Of a stretch of DNA of 64,000 nucleotides, positions 44,114 to 55,189 are shown piece after piece. Both the position numbers and the translations under genes were made by a program. The stretch comes from Cyprinodon diabolis (lineage: Eukaryota; Chordata; Actinopteri; Cyprinodontiformes; Cyprinodontidae), in assembly GCA_030533445.1 (NCBI GenBank), contig CM060071.1, forward strand, positions 3,702,520-3,766,519, given 5' to 3'. The notes beneath the pieces are model-generated. The model did not search any database. It worked only from the letters and a program-made list of their open reading frames with translations, and was not told the DNA's origin. Position 1 is the first letter of the stretch, and each line of letters starts with the position of its first letter.

Positions 44114-44464
44114 CATAAGTCCACTGATTGGACTTACCTGCTTTCAAAGCCACCAATGACTCTCTTTCTGTTTTTAAGTTCTGTCATATTCATTGCTCCT
44201 TGCTGGTACTTGCTTTGTTGTTCTGTTGTCTTCCCCATCACTGTGTTTTTGTCACGATTTTATCAAGAGCTATATGCAGAGAGACCAATCGAGAGAGACC
44301 AGGGGAAAGGTTTAACAGGTTTATTTGGGAGTTTGTGATGAATCCAGTGTTGCTCTGAACACTGCTCAACCTGAATTGAAAGGTGAGGGGAAGACACTGC
44401 GGTTAGTTCAGGCTCAGTGGGAATTTTGATTCTCGAACTTGAAGAGGAGAACTTGGTAGATAAC

Positions 44465-45328
44465 CAGTGATGGGACTAACGGCGTTGAAAGTAACGGCGT
44501 TACTAACGCCGTTACCTTGTTTTAGTAACGAGTAATCTAACTAATTACTTTGACTGTAACTATAACGCAGTTACCATTGCAGACACCCCGTTACTGCGCG
44601 TTACTCAGGTCGCACAATGAACCTTTTTTCATGATAGGACTCGTGCGCAGCTGCGTGAAGCTGACACCCCACCCACGTCAAAAAACTCTGCAAATAGACT
44701 GAATGGTTAGTGCAACGTTAGTGCAGATTTGTGAAGAAAAAAATATTGTTTGTGCTACTTTTGTTTAAGAGATATTAAAGATAATTTTTTAGGTCATCCA
44801 GAGGTGCGCGCCTTGTCATGAGAGAGGGGAGGATGAGAATGGCTGATGTATAGTGAGATTCCGTCTGTCAGTTAGGTGGGTGGGTGTTTCTGCTGGTGGG
44901 TGTTAACGTACAGCACACACACAGAGAGATGGAGAGTGAGGAGGATCCAGCAGCAAACAACGTTTTCCTGATGGAAATACCGGTGTTACGTCGAGCTGCG
45001 TTTCCCCATCAGATACGGTTTCCTCTGCATCTCCGCACAGCGCAGGCGGCACGAGTCACCGCGCAAGCGACAGGAAACCCGCATGCTCGCTAAAGGCGCG
45101 CAACAGTCGCCCTGTGCTCGCGTAACAGGAGAACTATGGAGAGCGTGAACGATCAAATGATTAACCTGACAACAGCTATATGGAGAAAGGGAGAAATCTG
45201 GATGGATGGATGGATGGATGGATACTCTGCCTTCTCAACCTACTGTATTTTTTATTTTAAACATTATTTGATTGCCTTTGTGGCAGGGATGGAGATCCAT
45301 ATTTTATGTCACACACAGAGTATACATC

Positions 45329-45361
<33 letters not shown>

Positions 45362-45770
45362 GGATAGATAGATGTTGCAGTATCTATAACAACCCAAACA
45401 CACAGGATTTCAGAATTAGACATCCCCAGTTATTAATTTCACCAGATCTGAATGCCCTGTTAAAAAACTTCACATGGCGTTCCCCCCTGATGTCATTTAC
45501 ATTGAGTTGCAATAAATGCAAAACTCTCTGCAGGTTCTTGTCTTTGTCGTCCGCTCTATTCAGCTGGCTTTGGAAACACACCGCTAGAAAGTGGGGGATG
45601 GGTGGTGAGGATACGGGGGCGAGAAACGCAAAAGTAACGCAATAGTTACTTTTACTAGTAACTAGTTACTTTTATTGTGGAGTAACTCAGTTAGTAACTC
45701 AGTTACTTTTTGGGAGAAGTAACTAGTAACTATAACTAATTACTTTTTCAAAGTAACGTGCCCAACACTG
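44465..45770. mobile_element. hAT-superfamily element, non-autonomous
   Basis: A perfect 8-bp target duplication, TAGATAAC, occurs at 44457-44464 and 45771-45778. The ends are CAGTGATGGG and, complemented from the right, CAGTGTTGGG. Subterminal GTAACG and AGTTACTT units are typical of a common fish hAT group. Inside are a short frame starting MESEEDPAANN (near 44929) and a GATA array. No transposase domain was seen. Confidence 0.92.
45197..45373. repeat. GATG and GATA microsatellites inside the hAT element
   Basis: A run of GGAT/GATG units at about 45200-45222 and a TAGATAGA array at about 45330-45373 with one TGGA interruption. Confidence 0.9.
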
Positions 45771-47099
45771 TAGATAACTCACGTTTTCAGAGAAGTTGCT
45801 GATTCTTAGACTCCAGTCTGTGTGCGGTAGTTCCAGTGTTTGTCTGATTAGGTGAAGGGGGAAAGGGTCTACCGAGAATGCGGTTGTTAGTAGGCGAACG
45901 GAGAAGCTGACTGCCAATCAGATTTCCTGCGGTACTGGAACGGGTCGTAGTGGAGATGAATCCCTTACTCAGTGTGAAGTTCAAATGATCTCTTGAGGGA
46001 AAGTGGAATCAAACCTCCAGTTTGAATCCTCAACTCAGTTTGAAGCTCATATGATCCTTCCAGGGAGAGAAGGTCCGAAACATCCAGTTTGGAGGAGGAC
46101 TTCCTGCCGAAAGGCAAAGAAAAAAACAAGATTAAAACTCAGGTTGACATGAACTCAGTTTGGCTCAGCAAAACTCAGCTTGGCTAGAGTACCCAAAACT
46201 GGCAAACACTCTGGGGTCGAGGTAGTGGCAGTCAGCAGCTTAAGAGCGCTCCATTAACAAGGTAACTCACAGCAGGTGTGTAGAGAGGTGGACCAGAACC
46301 AGGAGCCTCCTGGTAGAGGAAGGGAGACAAACACAGAAAAAACACATACATAGACAGGAATACCGACAGTTTTAATCATTAAACCCCCTTTATTCACTTC
46401 TTGCTACTTTTTGACTGTCAGATTTTGCTCCATAGACTCTTTAAAATATGAAATATACTCTTCTATTTGGCACCAAATTATAAGCAGCTTATTTGGCAAA
46501 ATTAGGAATGGTGATAAAGCATCTATTGCCAGCTTTTGACAAAAATTAGATAATGTATGAATTAGTTCTCAAGAAGCCCTCATAATTCTAACATTGACTT
46601 TAAGGTAATGTCACTATGTAAATACCATCTTGCACATCATGACACACAAGCCAAAGCTGGAGTTATCTATACTATTCACTAGAAAAAAGCCTGTTGTGAC
46701 TTCACCAGGCAGACACTATTTTTTTAGGTTTCTGGACTGGATGTCTGCCTTTGTGTGCAGGTCAGTTATGATTCTTCCTGTCACTTCACATCAATCTTCA
46801 AAATGCCTCACAGCTTCTTCAAACGTCCTATTCAAGGTTGCTGCCATGGCTGAAGATATTATGCAGGAAGATAATGTTTATAATCACACAAAAAATGTAG
46901 CAAAAGCCTCCAAATCTGCAATGTGTTTTATAAAATGAAACACCTTATGCTTTTAATTAGCAAAGTAAAATAAATAAAGCTTGGTGTATTAATTTGAGTG
47001 AATGTGACAGGAGCTGTAGTAAAAGAACCATCTTTCCTGGAATGTCATCACAAATCAACACAGTCTAAATAAAGAAAATATATTTTGGAGAGCTCTCCA

Positions 47100-47218
47100 C
47101 GCAAAGCATTATGGGATATATCTGCCTCTTCTGGGGCTTTTCTTTTCTTCTTATACACTTCGTAGACACTTTTTCTCTTACGACCCTCGGCCGTTTTCAA
47201 AGAACCGCAGTGAGAAAG
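47100..47218 (+). other. Exon-like segment with pyrimidine tract and splice donor
   Basis: AGCATTATGGGA (47105-47116) is followed by the tract CTTTTCTTTTCTTCTT, a CpG-containing stretch and AGAAAG then GTGAGC, a strong donor. The layout resembles a TOP-type first exon, or one copied into a repeat. No ATG-led frame or downstream partner exon was found. Confidence 0.3.
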
Positions 47219-48609
47219 GTGAGCTTCAATGACGGTCTGAAACCATAGCTCACAACCAATATAAGCCTAAAAGTGCGCATGCGCAGAAAAAGATAGCTAA
47301 CGGGATGAGAATGTAGAACGTCCTTAAGTAAACACATCACCAGAATGAATGACAATTAGGAGGACCATTTATTTAGATGATCCAACCGGAAATAAAAGAT
47401 ATATGTAAAAATAAAATGTTTTTCAAAGTTTAATTTGCAGATTGCATTTTCTTCAAACTTAAATTTACAAAATTTCCTTTTATACAACCTGTTCTTTTCT
47501 TGCAACAACAATGGAAGGAAATTCACCTCAAAGGCTGGGATCAAAAATTTACCAAAAGATACATATCTGCATATAACATTACCAAGGTGTGGAGGGGGGG
47601 GGGGGGTTATATATGCGTGTTGCACATCCTCTGGGGTCTGGATTCCGTTGAATTTAAGTTCAAGAAGTTAATTTTGAAAGAAGGTTTTATATTAATTTTG
47701 ATATTATCACAGCTCAAGTATTTACTATTTTTGACAAGACCCCTTAAGAACTTTTTTTAACACAGATTAAAACTAAATTTAAAAAGTTTAGTTTTAAAAT
47801 GATCAGGAGTAGTTAAGCGGGGATCTTCTATCAGCAAGTTTGGATTTAGTAACAGGTGAAAAAAAAACGACAATGACCCTGCAAAATATCAAAAGTCCTG
47901 TTGTGCTCTGGGAATCTCACTTCTTTGACAGTGAACTGTTACTTAGCTGGACAGACGCATGCTCAGCAGTGCTGAGTCTATAGAAGCACAGAGCACTTTA
48001 TCATCCCGTAGGGAGAGATGAGAACAAACACAAAGTGACACCAGATTTTAGATTTTAAAAACACAGCAAAGTGAGAAAATCTAACGTCTGCCTACTGGGT
48101 GAAACCGGCCGGCTTCCTTTCCTCCAAACCTGGCCTGATGAGAGTAGATATTGGTCCCAATCAGAACTTTTATCTTTTCTGAAGACGTCCTTTAATAAGC
48201 TGCAGAGTAAGTTTCTGAACCTAATTGCCCAATGATATAAAAAATGCTAAAAAAACAAGAAGGTTTTAGTGTTCAGAGCAAGAATATCAAATATTTCCTA
48301 AAAGGTGCATCTTTGCATCCAAAGATACATGATTGGGTAACATAAGCTCTCACCAGACTACTGCCAGTCAATTTATTGTGTTTGGCTTCTACCTTCTCTT
48401 AGATTATCGTAGCACAGCTACAGCCACGTGCAAACTGTTTTATTCTCTAAATTCTGAAATAATTAATAGGGAATGAAACATACAAACACTGGCTGGATAA
48501 GAAATTCAGGGCTCAAGGCAAAAGCAGACATGAGGCCTTCTGAAATGAGGCGACAACGCAAAACAAAAGGTGAATTATATAGATGCAGACAATTTAATGG
48601 CATAAACAT

Positions 48610-48838
48610 GCATTTTTTTTTACTTTTTGTTCCTGTTTTCCTGTTCCTTTTCCAACTTCTCCTTTTTTCTTCTTACTTTCTTCTTTTTCTCAGTCTTTAT
48701 TTTTCTCTCTCTTTTTTTTCCTTGTGTTTTATTTTTCTGTCCCTTTTACACATCTTCCTGTCCTATTTTTCTTGTTGTCTTCTTATCCATGTATATCTTT
48801 TGTGCCTTTTCGCGTGTAATCAGTTTTTCTCCCTTATT
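48610..48838 (+). repeat. Long pyrimidine-rich tract
   Basis: About 230 bp of nearly pure C/T in the plus strand (TTTTCTTC-type words). The F/S/L-rich open frame over it is a product of composition. Confidence 0.8.
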
Positions 48839-49616
48839 TCCTTAAAATTGTATTTTGCGAGTCCTAGCCTTAGCAATCCTTGCAATAAGGAGGTCCATAA
48901 TCACTGACTTAAGATTCCCCAAGAAAGAACCCCCAAGCCTGTCGTTTTTGTGGAAAATCAACATAAAAAAACAAGCAAAAAGTTAAGCTGAAGCAAAAAT
49001 TCAAGCTAGAAGTCTCTAATTAGCATCACCTGCCAATGTGCCACGCTCAAAGCTCCAGCCAGAGGTGGAAGATGTGTAGTCATGTTCTGCCACTGAACCA
49101 GGTGAGTCAAATCTGAGCAATTTAATTCATTGTGCAGATTGGACTCACCTGGTTCAGGGGCTAGACAGAACAAATACATGGCATAGAGATTATTTGATGG
49201 GTGTGTTCGATTTCAGAGGCTGTGTCCTCCAAGGACCCGGTCTATCTGAAATGGATCCTTCGAGGTCCATGAAAATAAGAGTTTTGGCTATGCACTCAAA
49301 CAGGTTCAGCCTTCTCGGGCTTTTAATTGACGAAATAAAAAAAAAAAACGCCCATACACTCTGTCGCCGAGAAACCGTTACAGTTGACACACAAATAAGG
49401 CAAAAAATGGATGCCAGACTTCTCACTGCTTTTCTGTATGCTAATTACATTTCTGAGGAGCTTCAGCAGCAGTACCGTCATTGCAGATATCATTTATAGT
49501 CCCCACACCACGGAACTACATTATCGAAATCTGAGTATTTACACAAGGACTGAAAAAATGTTAACCACCACTTATCTGACTCAATATCCATTTAAAACAA
49601 CTACTTTCATTCATTT

Positions 49617-49850
49617 CAGATGGAACCATTCTCATACTTATATTATATTAAACTGAACTTACAATATTCACCATTGTTCACCGCCATTTCACTTTTTCCT
49701 CTGAGCACGAAGCAGCCGGACGGCTTGGTCTTTCAATGAATCACAGGATACCCAAGGCTACGTAGGATACACCGGACCCGTCCTTCGAAACAGGCAAAAA
49801 GAAGGCTGCATTTTTTGGCCACAAAACGAGAACTCTTCCAATCTGAACAG
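49617..49850 (-). repeat. Interspersed repeat, copy 2 of an inverted pair
   Basis: Complementary partner of 42815-43066, with GGATACCCAAGGCTACGTAG and CACGAAGCAGCCGGACGGC. The adjoining 49190-49616 has a frame starting MDARLLTAFLYANYISEELQ, possibly belonging to the same element. Confidence 0.75.
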
Positions 49851-49914
49851 GCCTCCCCTATGAATTGATCTTCAGATTAAGGGGGATGGAAGACGCCGCT
49901 CATTAATTCTAACT

Positions 49915-50706
49915 CAGCATTGGCTCCAGCCAACCAACATCTTGAACTCATTCCCCTGAAGCCAATCCTCGTCCAAGATCTCCTACATAAGCTCCTTGTC
50001 CAGCATTTCTCCTGCATACCAGCTGTACTTTTTCCACCTCCACCCCATTTCATACCTCACTCTCAGGCTATCGTTAATCTCATTCATCCTCTGGCCAATT
50101 CCCACACCAGCTTCTATTTAAACTGTCTCCTCCCAGTCATCAGTGCTAGATTATTCTCGTGCCCTTGAGAGTTCTCTAGCCTACCAGTTTGTGTTCTGAT
50201 TGCTTGATCCTGAACCGTATTGCTTTTAGAACTCAGAACCTCCCTGACCCTGTTCTGATCTGTTTGCCAGACCTGTCTTCGGACTTCTGCTGGATTTTGC
50301 CTTTGAACTGTACCTGGATCTGCCTCCTGATTTTGCCCTCTGGATTATCCTGCCCTCCTTCATATGCTTGAATCTGATCTCCTGTCAGTTCCGTAGTCTT
50401 TTACATTTCAGTATCTGGAACTTTGTCCGGCAACCGCTGTGTCTTGTCAGCCATTGGCTGGAATGTACGAGGTTCTCTGGGAACTGACTGAACTGATAAA
50501 CCAGGTTAGTGACTAGTGACACATTTATAGTCATCCTCCGTCAGACTATTGTGGTCAATAACCTGTGATTCTCTCCAGCAGGCATTCCTACCCAAGACTC
50601 CCTAGCCACTGCAGAACTGCAGATCCATGTTTTAAATAAACCCTTTGGAATAATTCTACTGTCTGCCTTGCTTTGAATACTGAGTCCTCTGTTCTGAGCC
50701 GTGACA
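49915..50706 (+). repeat. LTR-like repeat, copy 1
   Basis: The second half (TAAACCAGGTTAGTGACTAG, CTCCGTCAGACTATTGTGGT, CTGCAGATCCATG, TTTTAAATAAACC, ending GAGCCGTGACA) matches the end of 58176-59113. An AATAAA-type signal near 50634 and the closing GTGACA suit an LTR end. The left border is not defined. Confidence 0.5.
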
Positions 50707-53389
50707 CCACGTTGAAATGATTGCTGGCTCATTCTCTGTTGCAAAAACTTAATTCAAAGCTTACTTCAAAATGACCCAAAACCTTTCCCGCCTTTAATAG
50801 GATAAATAAACACATATCAAGATAGGAGGCGGAAACAAAACTACCCCTTAATTGACATCTAAATATCAGATTCTCAGGAAAATCTTGTAGAAAAACAAGA
50901 AAGGTGTAGCTATTACTGCCTGTGATAAATGCTCTAGATCAATTTAAACCCCATGTTTGTATCCAACTATTAACAATCCTTCAAGATGGCCACATTTCAC
51001 ATATAAATGAAATAATTATGAATCTTTTTTTTTTAAACGTATAATATATATAATAAAATTAGATGTGGTGCATTTTCACTTCATTACAATATTTCAGGGT
51101 TAACCAATAAAAAATCAGTCCGAATAAAGAAAATCAACAACCAGTAAAGGTCCGGAAACATATTTAATTATAATCCGTTACTTTAAACAGCATATAACAA
51201 TTAAATAATATGAGGTTTTAAAGCATCTGTGTTATGCATTACATTTTTAAATTAAAAAAATTTATTTAAAAAAATAAAACATTTTCCCATTTTAAAATCT
51301 AAATTGTTTTTGAAGTAGAGAACCACGTTCAGTTTGGTATATAGACAATTTCCTGATTCAGATATTTTATAGAACACCTGAACTGACCATTGGTTGTTTC
51401 TTTTTTGTTTTTTATGGCTTAATGAGGGACGTGGGCTTTGCACAGCCCTGGAAGGCTTTTAAACCTGGGTTTGAATGCAGACAAAGCCATTCTCAAGCAC
51501 ATATCAGGGTGCTCATTCGAGAGCCTGGATCGTTATTTATTTTTGATTATGGTCATGGTGGGAAATCCTGCTTCACAGCAGCAGGTTGAGCCAAACATAC
51601 TCAAAATGAGCAGGGTAAAATGAGCACGCCATTTCACTTTCTTTTTTTTTCACTAGTTCAATGCTCTTCTCCCAGCTGTCCACACTTTCTCTTCACCCAA
51701 AGGATTGTGGCCTACCGTATAGTTCCTAGCAGTGGATAGGGACTTCATGAGGACCCTTTGCTAAATAAACTGATGCTGGAAAGCCTCATGCTAACTGGTC
51801 CTTATCCCTACCTAACTGTGAGTGCTATTCACATAGCACTGATTAAGAAAACTGTGAATGCCCATCCCCTGTGGCTTCAAGGTATAGAGGACGATCTCCT
51901 CATGCACTAGGAGAAATGGGTTTGTGCATGCTCTCACACGTGATTAATAGGCATTCCCTTTCAGGAGCACAGGTGTTGTGCATATGCATTTCTTTTTTAA
52001 AGTGTACAGGGCGGTTCTTTTGAAATATTTGTGATAATCCTCGACAATACCATTAAGTCTCCTTACTGATTTGATGTATTCCTTTTGAGCCCACTGCTTT
52101 TTCAATCAAAATGGAAAACAGAAGAAATAATGTTGACAAATGATTTAGAACTGCTCTCAGGCATTTGTTGGTGACTCTTAGAAAGCCTCTTTAATTTAGC
52201 CCTAGAAGAACAGTCAAACCGTTATCATACGTCGTCCTCACTTATTACCATAGCAGGTCCCCTCCAGCCTCGACAAATGCTATGGTGCTCTCTCTGCCCG
52301 CTGTTTTGCTCCAGTCTCCCACTGTTCTTCACCGATTTATCACTGTCCTACCTTAGCTCCAGAGCGTTCTCTGCTGGTGTTCTTGCTCTAATCTTCTGTT
52401 GCTCTTCTTCTCTGAGCTCCACAACACCCCTTCACCTTATCTATGTTGTCTGGGCAACGATCCCCTAAATTGGGATTCTGATCCTGATCAGACAGAAGTG
52501 ACCATAAGCCAGCTTTAGCTTCCAGAACCTACCTGAGGTGAGAGCATCTGGAGAATCTGAAGGACGCCAGTGCCACTGTTAGGCTGTCCATAATTAATAA
52601 AGCACTGTAACTCGTACAGTAAAATCCTGGTCCGTCATGAATTCTGAGAACTTCTTGCATCATTCAGAACAGTAAAATTTGCAGGACACAAGAGGTCAAA
52701 GATGGAGTTTCTCTTCTGTGGATCCAGGGTCCTTCCTTTTGGTGGCAGTTGCAGTAAGAGCAAATTAATTGATGGAGATGAGTACTGTGATTACTTTGAG
52801 AAAGAATTAGTGAATTTTAATCAAAATTCATACAAATTGGACAAAAATTCATACAGGATTCATATATGAAAATTAACTAATCTATCTATCAATTTCTTTC
52901 TTTGCTAAGAATATCTGAACATGATCAATATGTTTTTTTATCTAGATTAATATACGTCTGCTTAGTCTGTTTTTTTTTTTTTGCTGTGTACAGTAATCAA
53001 AGGAACTGAACAGGGCTATTATCTAGCATCACATAATCAATTCTAAGGCTTAATTTGCGAAAGGGATACGTTTAAAAAATGGAGTTGAGTAAATTATTAT
53101 GATGTATGGATTAAATACATATTCAGGATTATTGACTATATTTATGTCTTGTTTTCTAAACAAGGGCAGTATATATCGTAACCTTGCACATGTAATTTAT
53201 CTGCAATAATGGTGACTGAAAGAATTCCTTTCTCCATAAGTTCATGCAGGTGTTGCTGGAGGACGCGGCATCTAAACAGCTTCCAATGCTGAAAATAGCA
53301 TGGTGCTTTTCCAGTAACACGGGAGGGGGGGTAGACTTGTAGTGTCTTTTTTTTTTTTTAACGAAGCCATTAGATGTGTCTTGATCTCT
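50707..53389. other. Intergenic, no gene recognised
   Basis: A/T-rich sequence. A stretch at 51430-51600 has a moderately long frame with no recognised domain. No conserved exon was found. Confidence 0.4.
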
Positions 53390-53531
53390 GCTTAAAAGTA
53401 TAAAATATCCATTATTAAATCTTCTTAAGTAAAGTACAGATAAATAAAAACTGTACTTAAGCTTAAAAGTATAAAATATCCATTATTAAATCTTCTTAAG
53501 TAAAGTACAGATAAATAAAAACTGTACTTAA
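53390..53531. repeat. Tandem duplication, 2 x 71 bp, identical
   Basis: 53390-53460 and 53461-53531 are the same 71 bases (GCTTAAAAGTATAAAATATC ... CTGTACTTAA). Perfect identity points to a recent event, or to an assembly artefact. The unit contains AAGTAAAGTACAG, like the ends of the element at 29560. Confidence 0.95.
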
Positions 53532-55185
53532 GTACAAAGTACTTGTAATTCGTTACATCCAACCACTGCCCTCTGGACACCCATGGAAGAAGAGTCTGGT
53601 ACGGCAACTTCATGTATCATTTAGTAACTCAGTTCCTGACCTCGATGCGTGTGTCTCAAATATCTGAACTTCTATATGGGCCAAAAATAAAACAGATCCT
53701 CCAGAATGAGAGCATAAACATCATCACCTGGGAACTTCCTGTCCTCTGCTGTGACTGGAGAGGTGTGTACTACAGCTCTTTTTAGTACACACCAAACTAC
53801 TCTGAGCCACTAGGACAACCATGAAATGTTCAGTTTATTGCAGCTTATGGTCTAGATAAAAAATAAAAAATCAAATTCTCTAAAGAAGACAAACTCATCT
53901 GTGTGGGCTCTGGTTTTTTGACTAAGAGCTACCTGTGGGTGGGGATTATTTTGAGAGACGTTGCAGCTGCATCCAAATTTTGGACACTGATCAGGAGGAA
54001 TAAAAAGTAAAAATATTACACAACCTGAGTTGATGTGGCTTTAAATCCTATGTCCCTATGACTTACCATATCCTCCCTGGCCCGTCCTCCTGTTTAATTA
54101 CAATTTAACTGAATCATACAGAAGTTTTATTTAAGAATGTAGGTTAATTCTTCAATTGTGATAAGATGAAGTTACAGGTTAGAAAATACCACAGAGGTGT
54201 CCTTTGTTTCTGATCTCCCTTCTGGCTCTATTATCAATTAGTGTAACAGAGAAGAGTGGTGAGTTCCAGTTTGCACCTCTTCTTTCATGGTGCTGCAGGT
54301 TCACCCCTGATGTTGACATGAAGACTCATGCAGGGGGCTGACTGCTGTAACAGGAGTACTCCATCAACTTCCCCTGTATTGAGATGATCTTAATGAACGG
54401 GAATTAGTAGGTAGAACTGAATCAAGTTTAGATGGATTTAGACTATAAAGAGAAAAAAAAACATGAGATGTGAGATGCTTAGGCAAGAACGTTTATTAAT
54501 TTACTGCTTCTTAATGCAGCAGCCACAAGAAAAAAAATAATAACCTCTAAGTGTAACCTCTCCGTGTAAATAAATGTGAAGAGATGGGATTTGTGATATT
54601 AATAAGAATTTAATAAAATAAAAGTAACACCTTTTTAAAATAGGGAAAAAATAGGGGAAACATTTTAAAGATATTTTTAAACTAAAGTCTGAGAAAACAC
54701 CAAAGTTACCTCCAATTTATTTTTTTTTTTTTTGTTGAGAAGCTTTCTGTTGTTTGCTTTTATCAATTATGGAACAAAATTCGATCAACAAAACTGAAAG
54801 AAGCCTCGAAAATGCAAAGTGTAATATTGGTTAAAAAAGAATCAAAATCCATTTAAACTTTGACTTTGAACTGGACTCTTCCTTAAGGACAAAGACTTGA
54901 GACTCAAAAGCTTCACTATTTTCAAACCTTTTGCCTTTTTCTTAATTCTATTGGTAAAGCTCAGAGTGTTTGCAGTGAATTATGTCTGTCATTGAAATAC
55001 CATTTCAGTTGAGCGTTCAAGATCAATACTGTGAGAAATAATGCAAAAAGATGTGGGAATAGACAAAGTCCTGGAAGATCATGTGCAACAAGTGTTTATT
55101 ATGCTTTATTTCCTACTAAAAGCTTATACTATACTATACCATGGTAAAGCACTTTAAAATTTAACATCATTTTGCACATATTTCA
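53532..55185. other. Intergenic, no gene recognised
   Basis: A/T-rich. A dispersed-family member lies at 54745-54786 (TTTGCTTTTATCAATTATGG). Nothing else was assigned. Confidence 0.4.
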
Positions 55186-55189
55186 ATTC

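Larger units (their letters stand above)
44270..46370. other. Repeat-like unit interrupted by the hAT insertion
   Basis: The flanks of the hAT element (44270-44464 and 45771-46370) read as one continuous sequence once the element and one duplication copy are ignored. Related phrases recur inside, for example GTGAAGTTCAAATGATCTC and TTGAAGCTCATATGATCC near 45980 and 46040. It may be an older LTR or tandem-derived repeat. Assignment is open. Confidence 0.35.
45779..49616. other. Intergenic, no confirmed gene
   Basis: A/T-rich, with a dispersed-family member at 47480-47530 and a 13-base G-run at 47594-47606. One GC-richer exon-like segment lies at 47100-47218 with a good donor. Frames elsewhere are short and unlike known proteins. 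Confidence 0.4.

Noticed and set aside
48473..48907. 144-codon frame rich in F, S and L that resembles a membrane protein
   Set aside because: It is read through a pure pyrimidine tract; the composition explains it fully.
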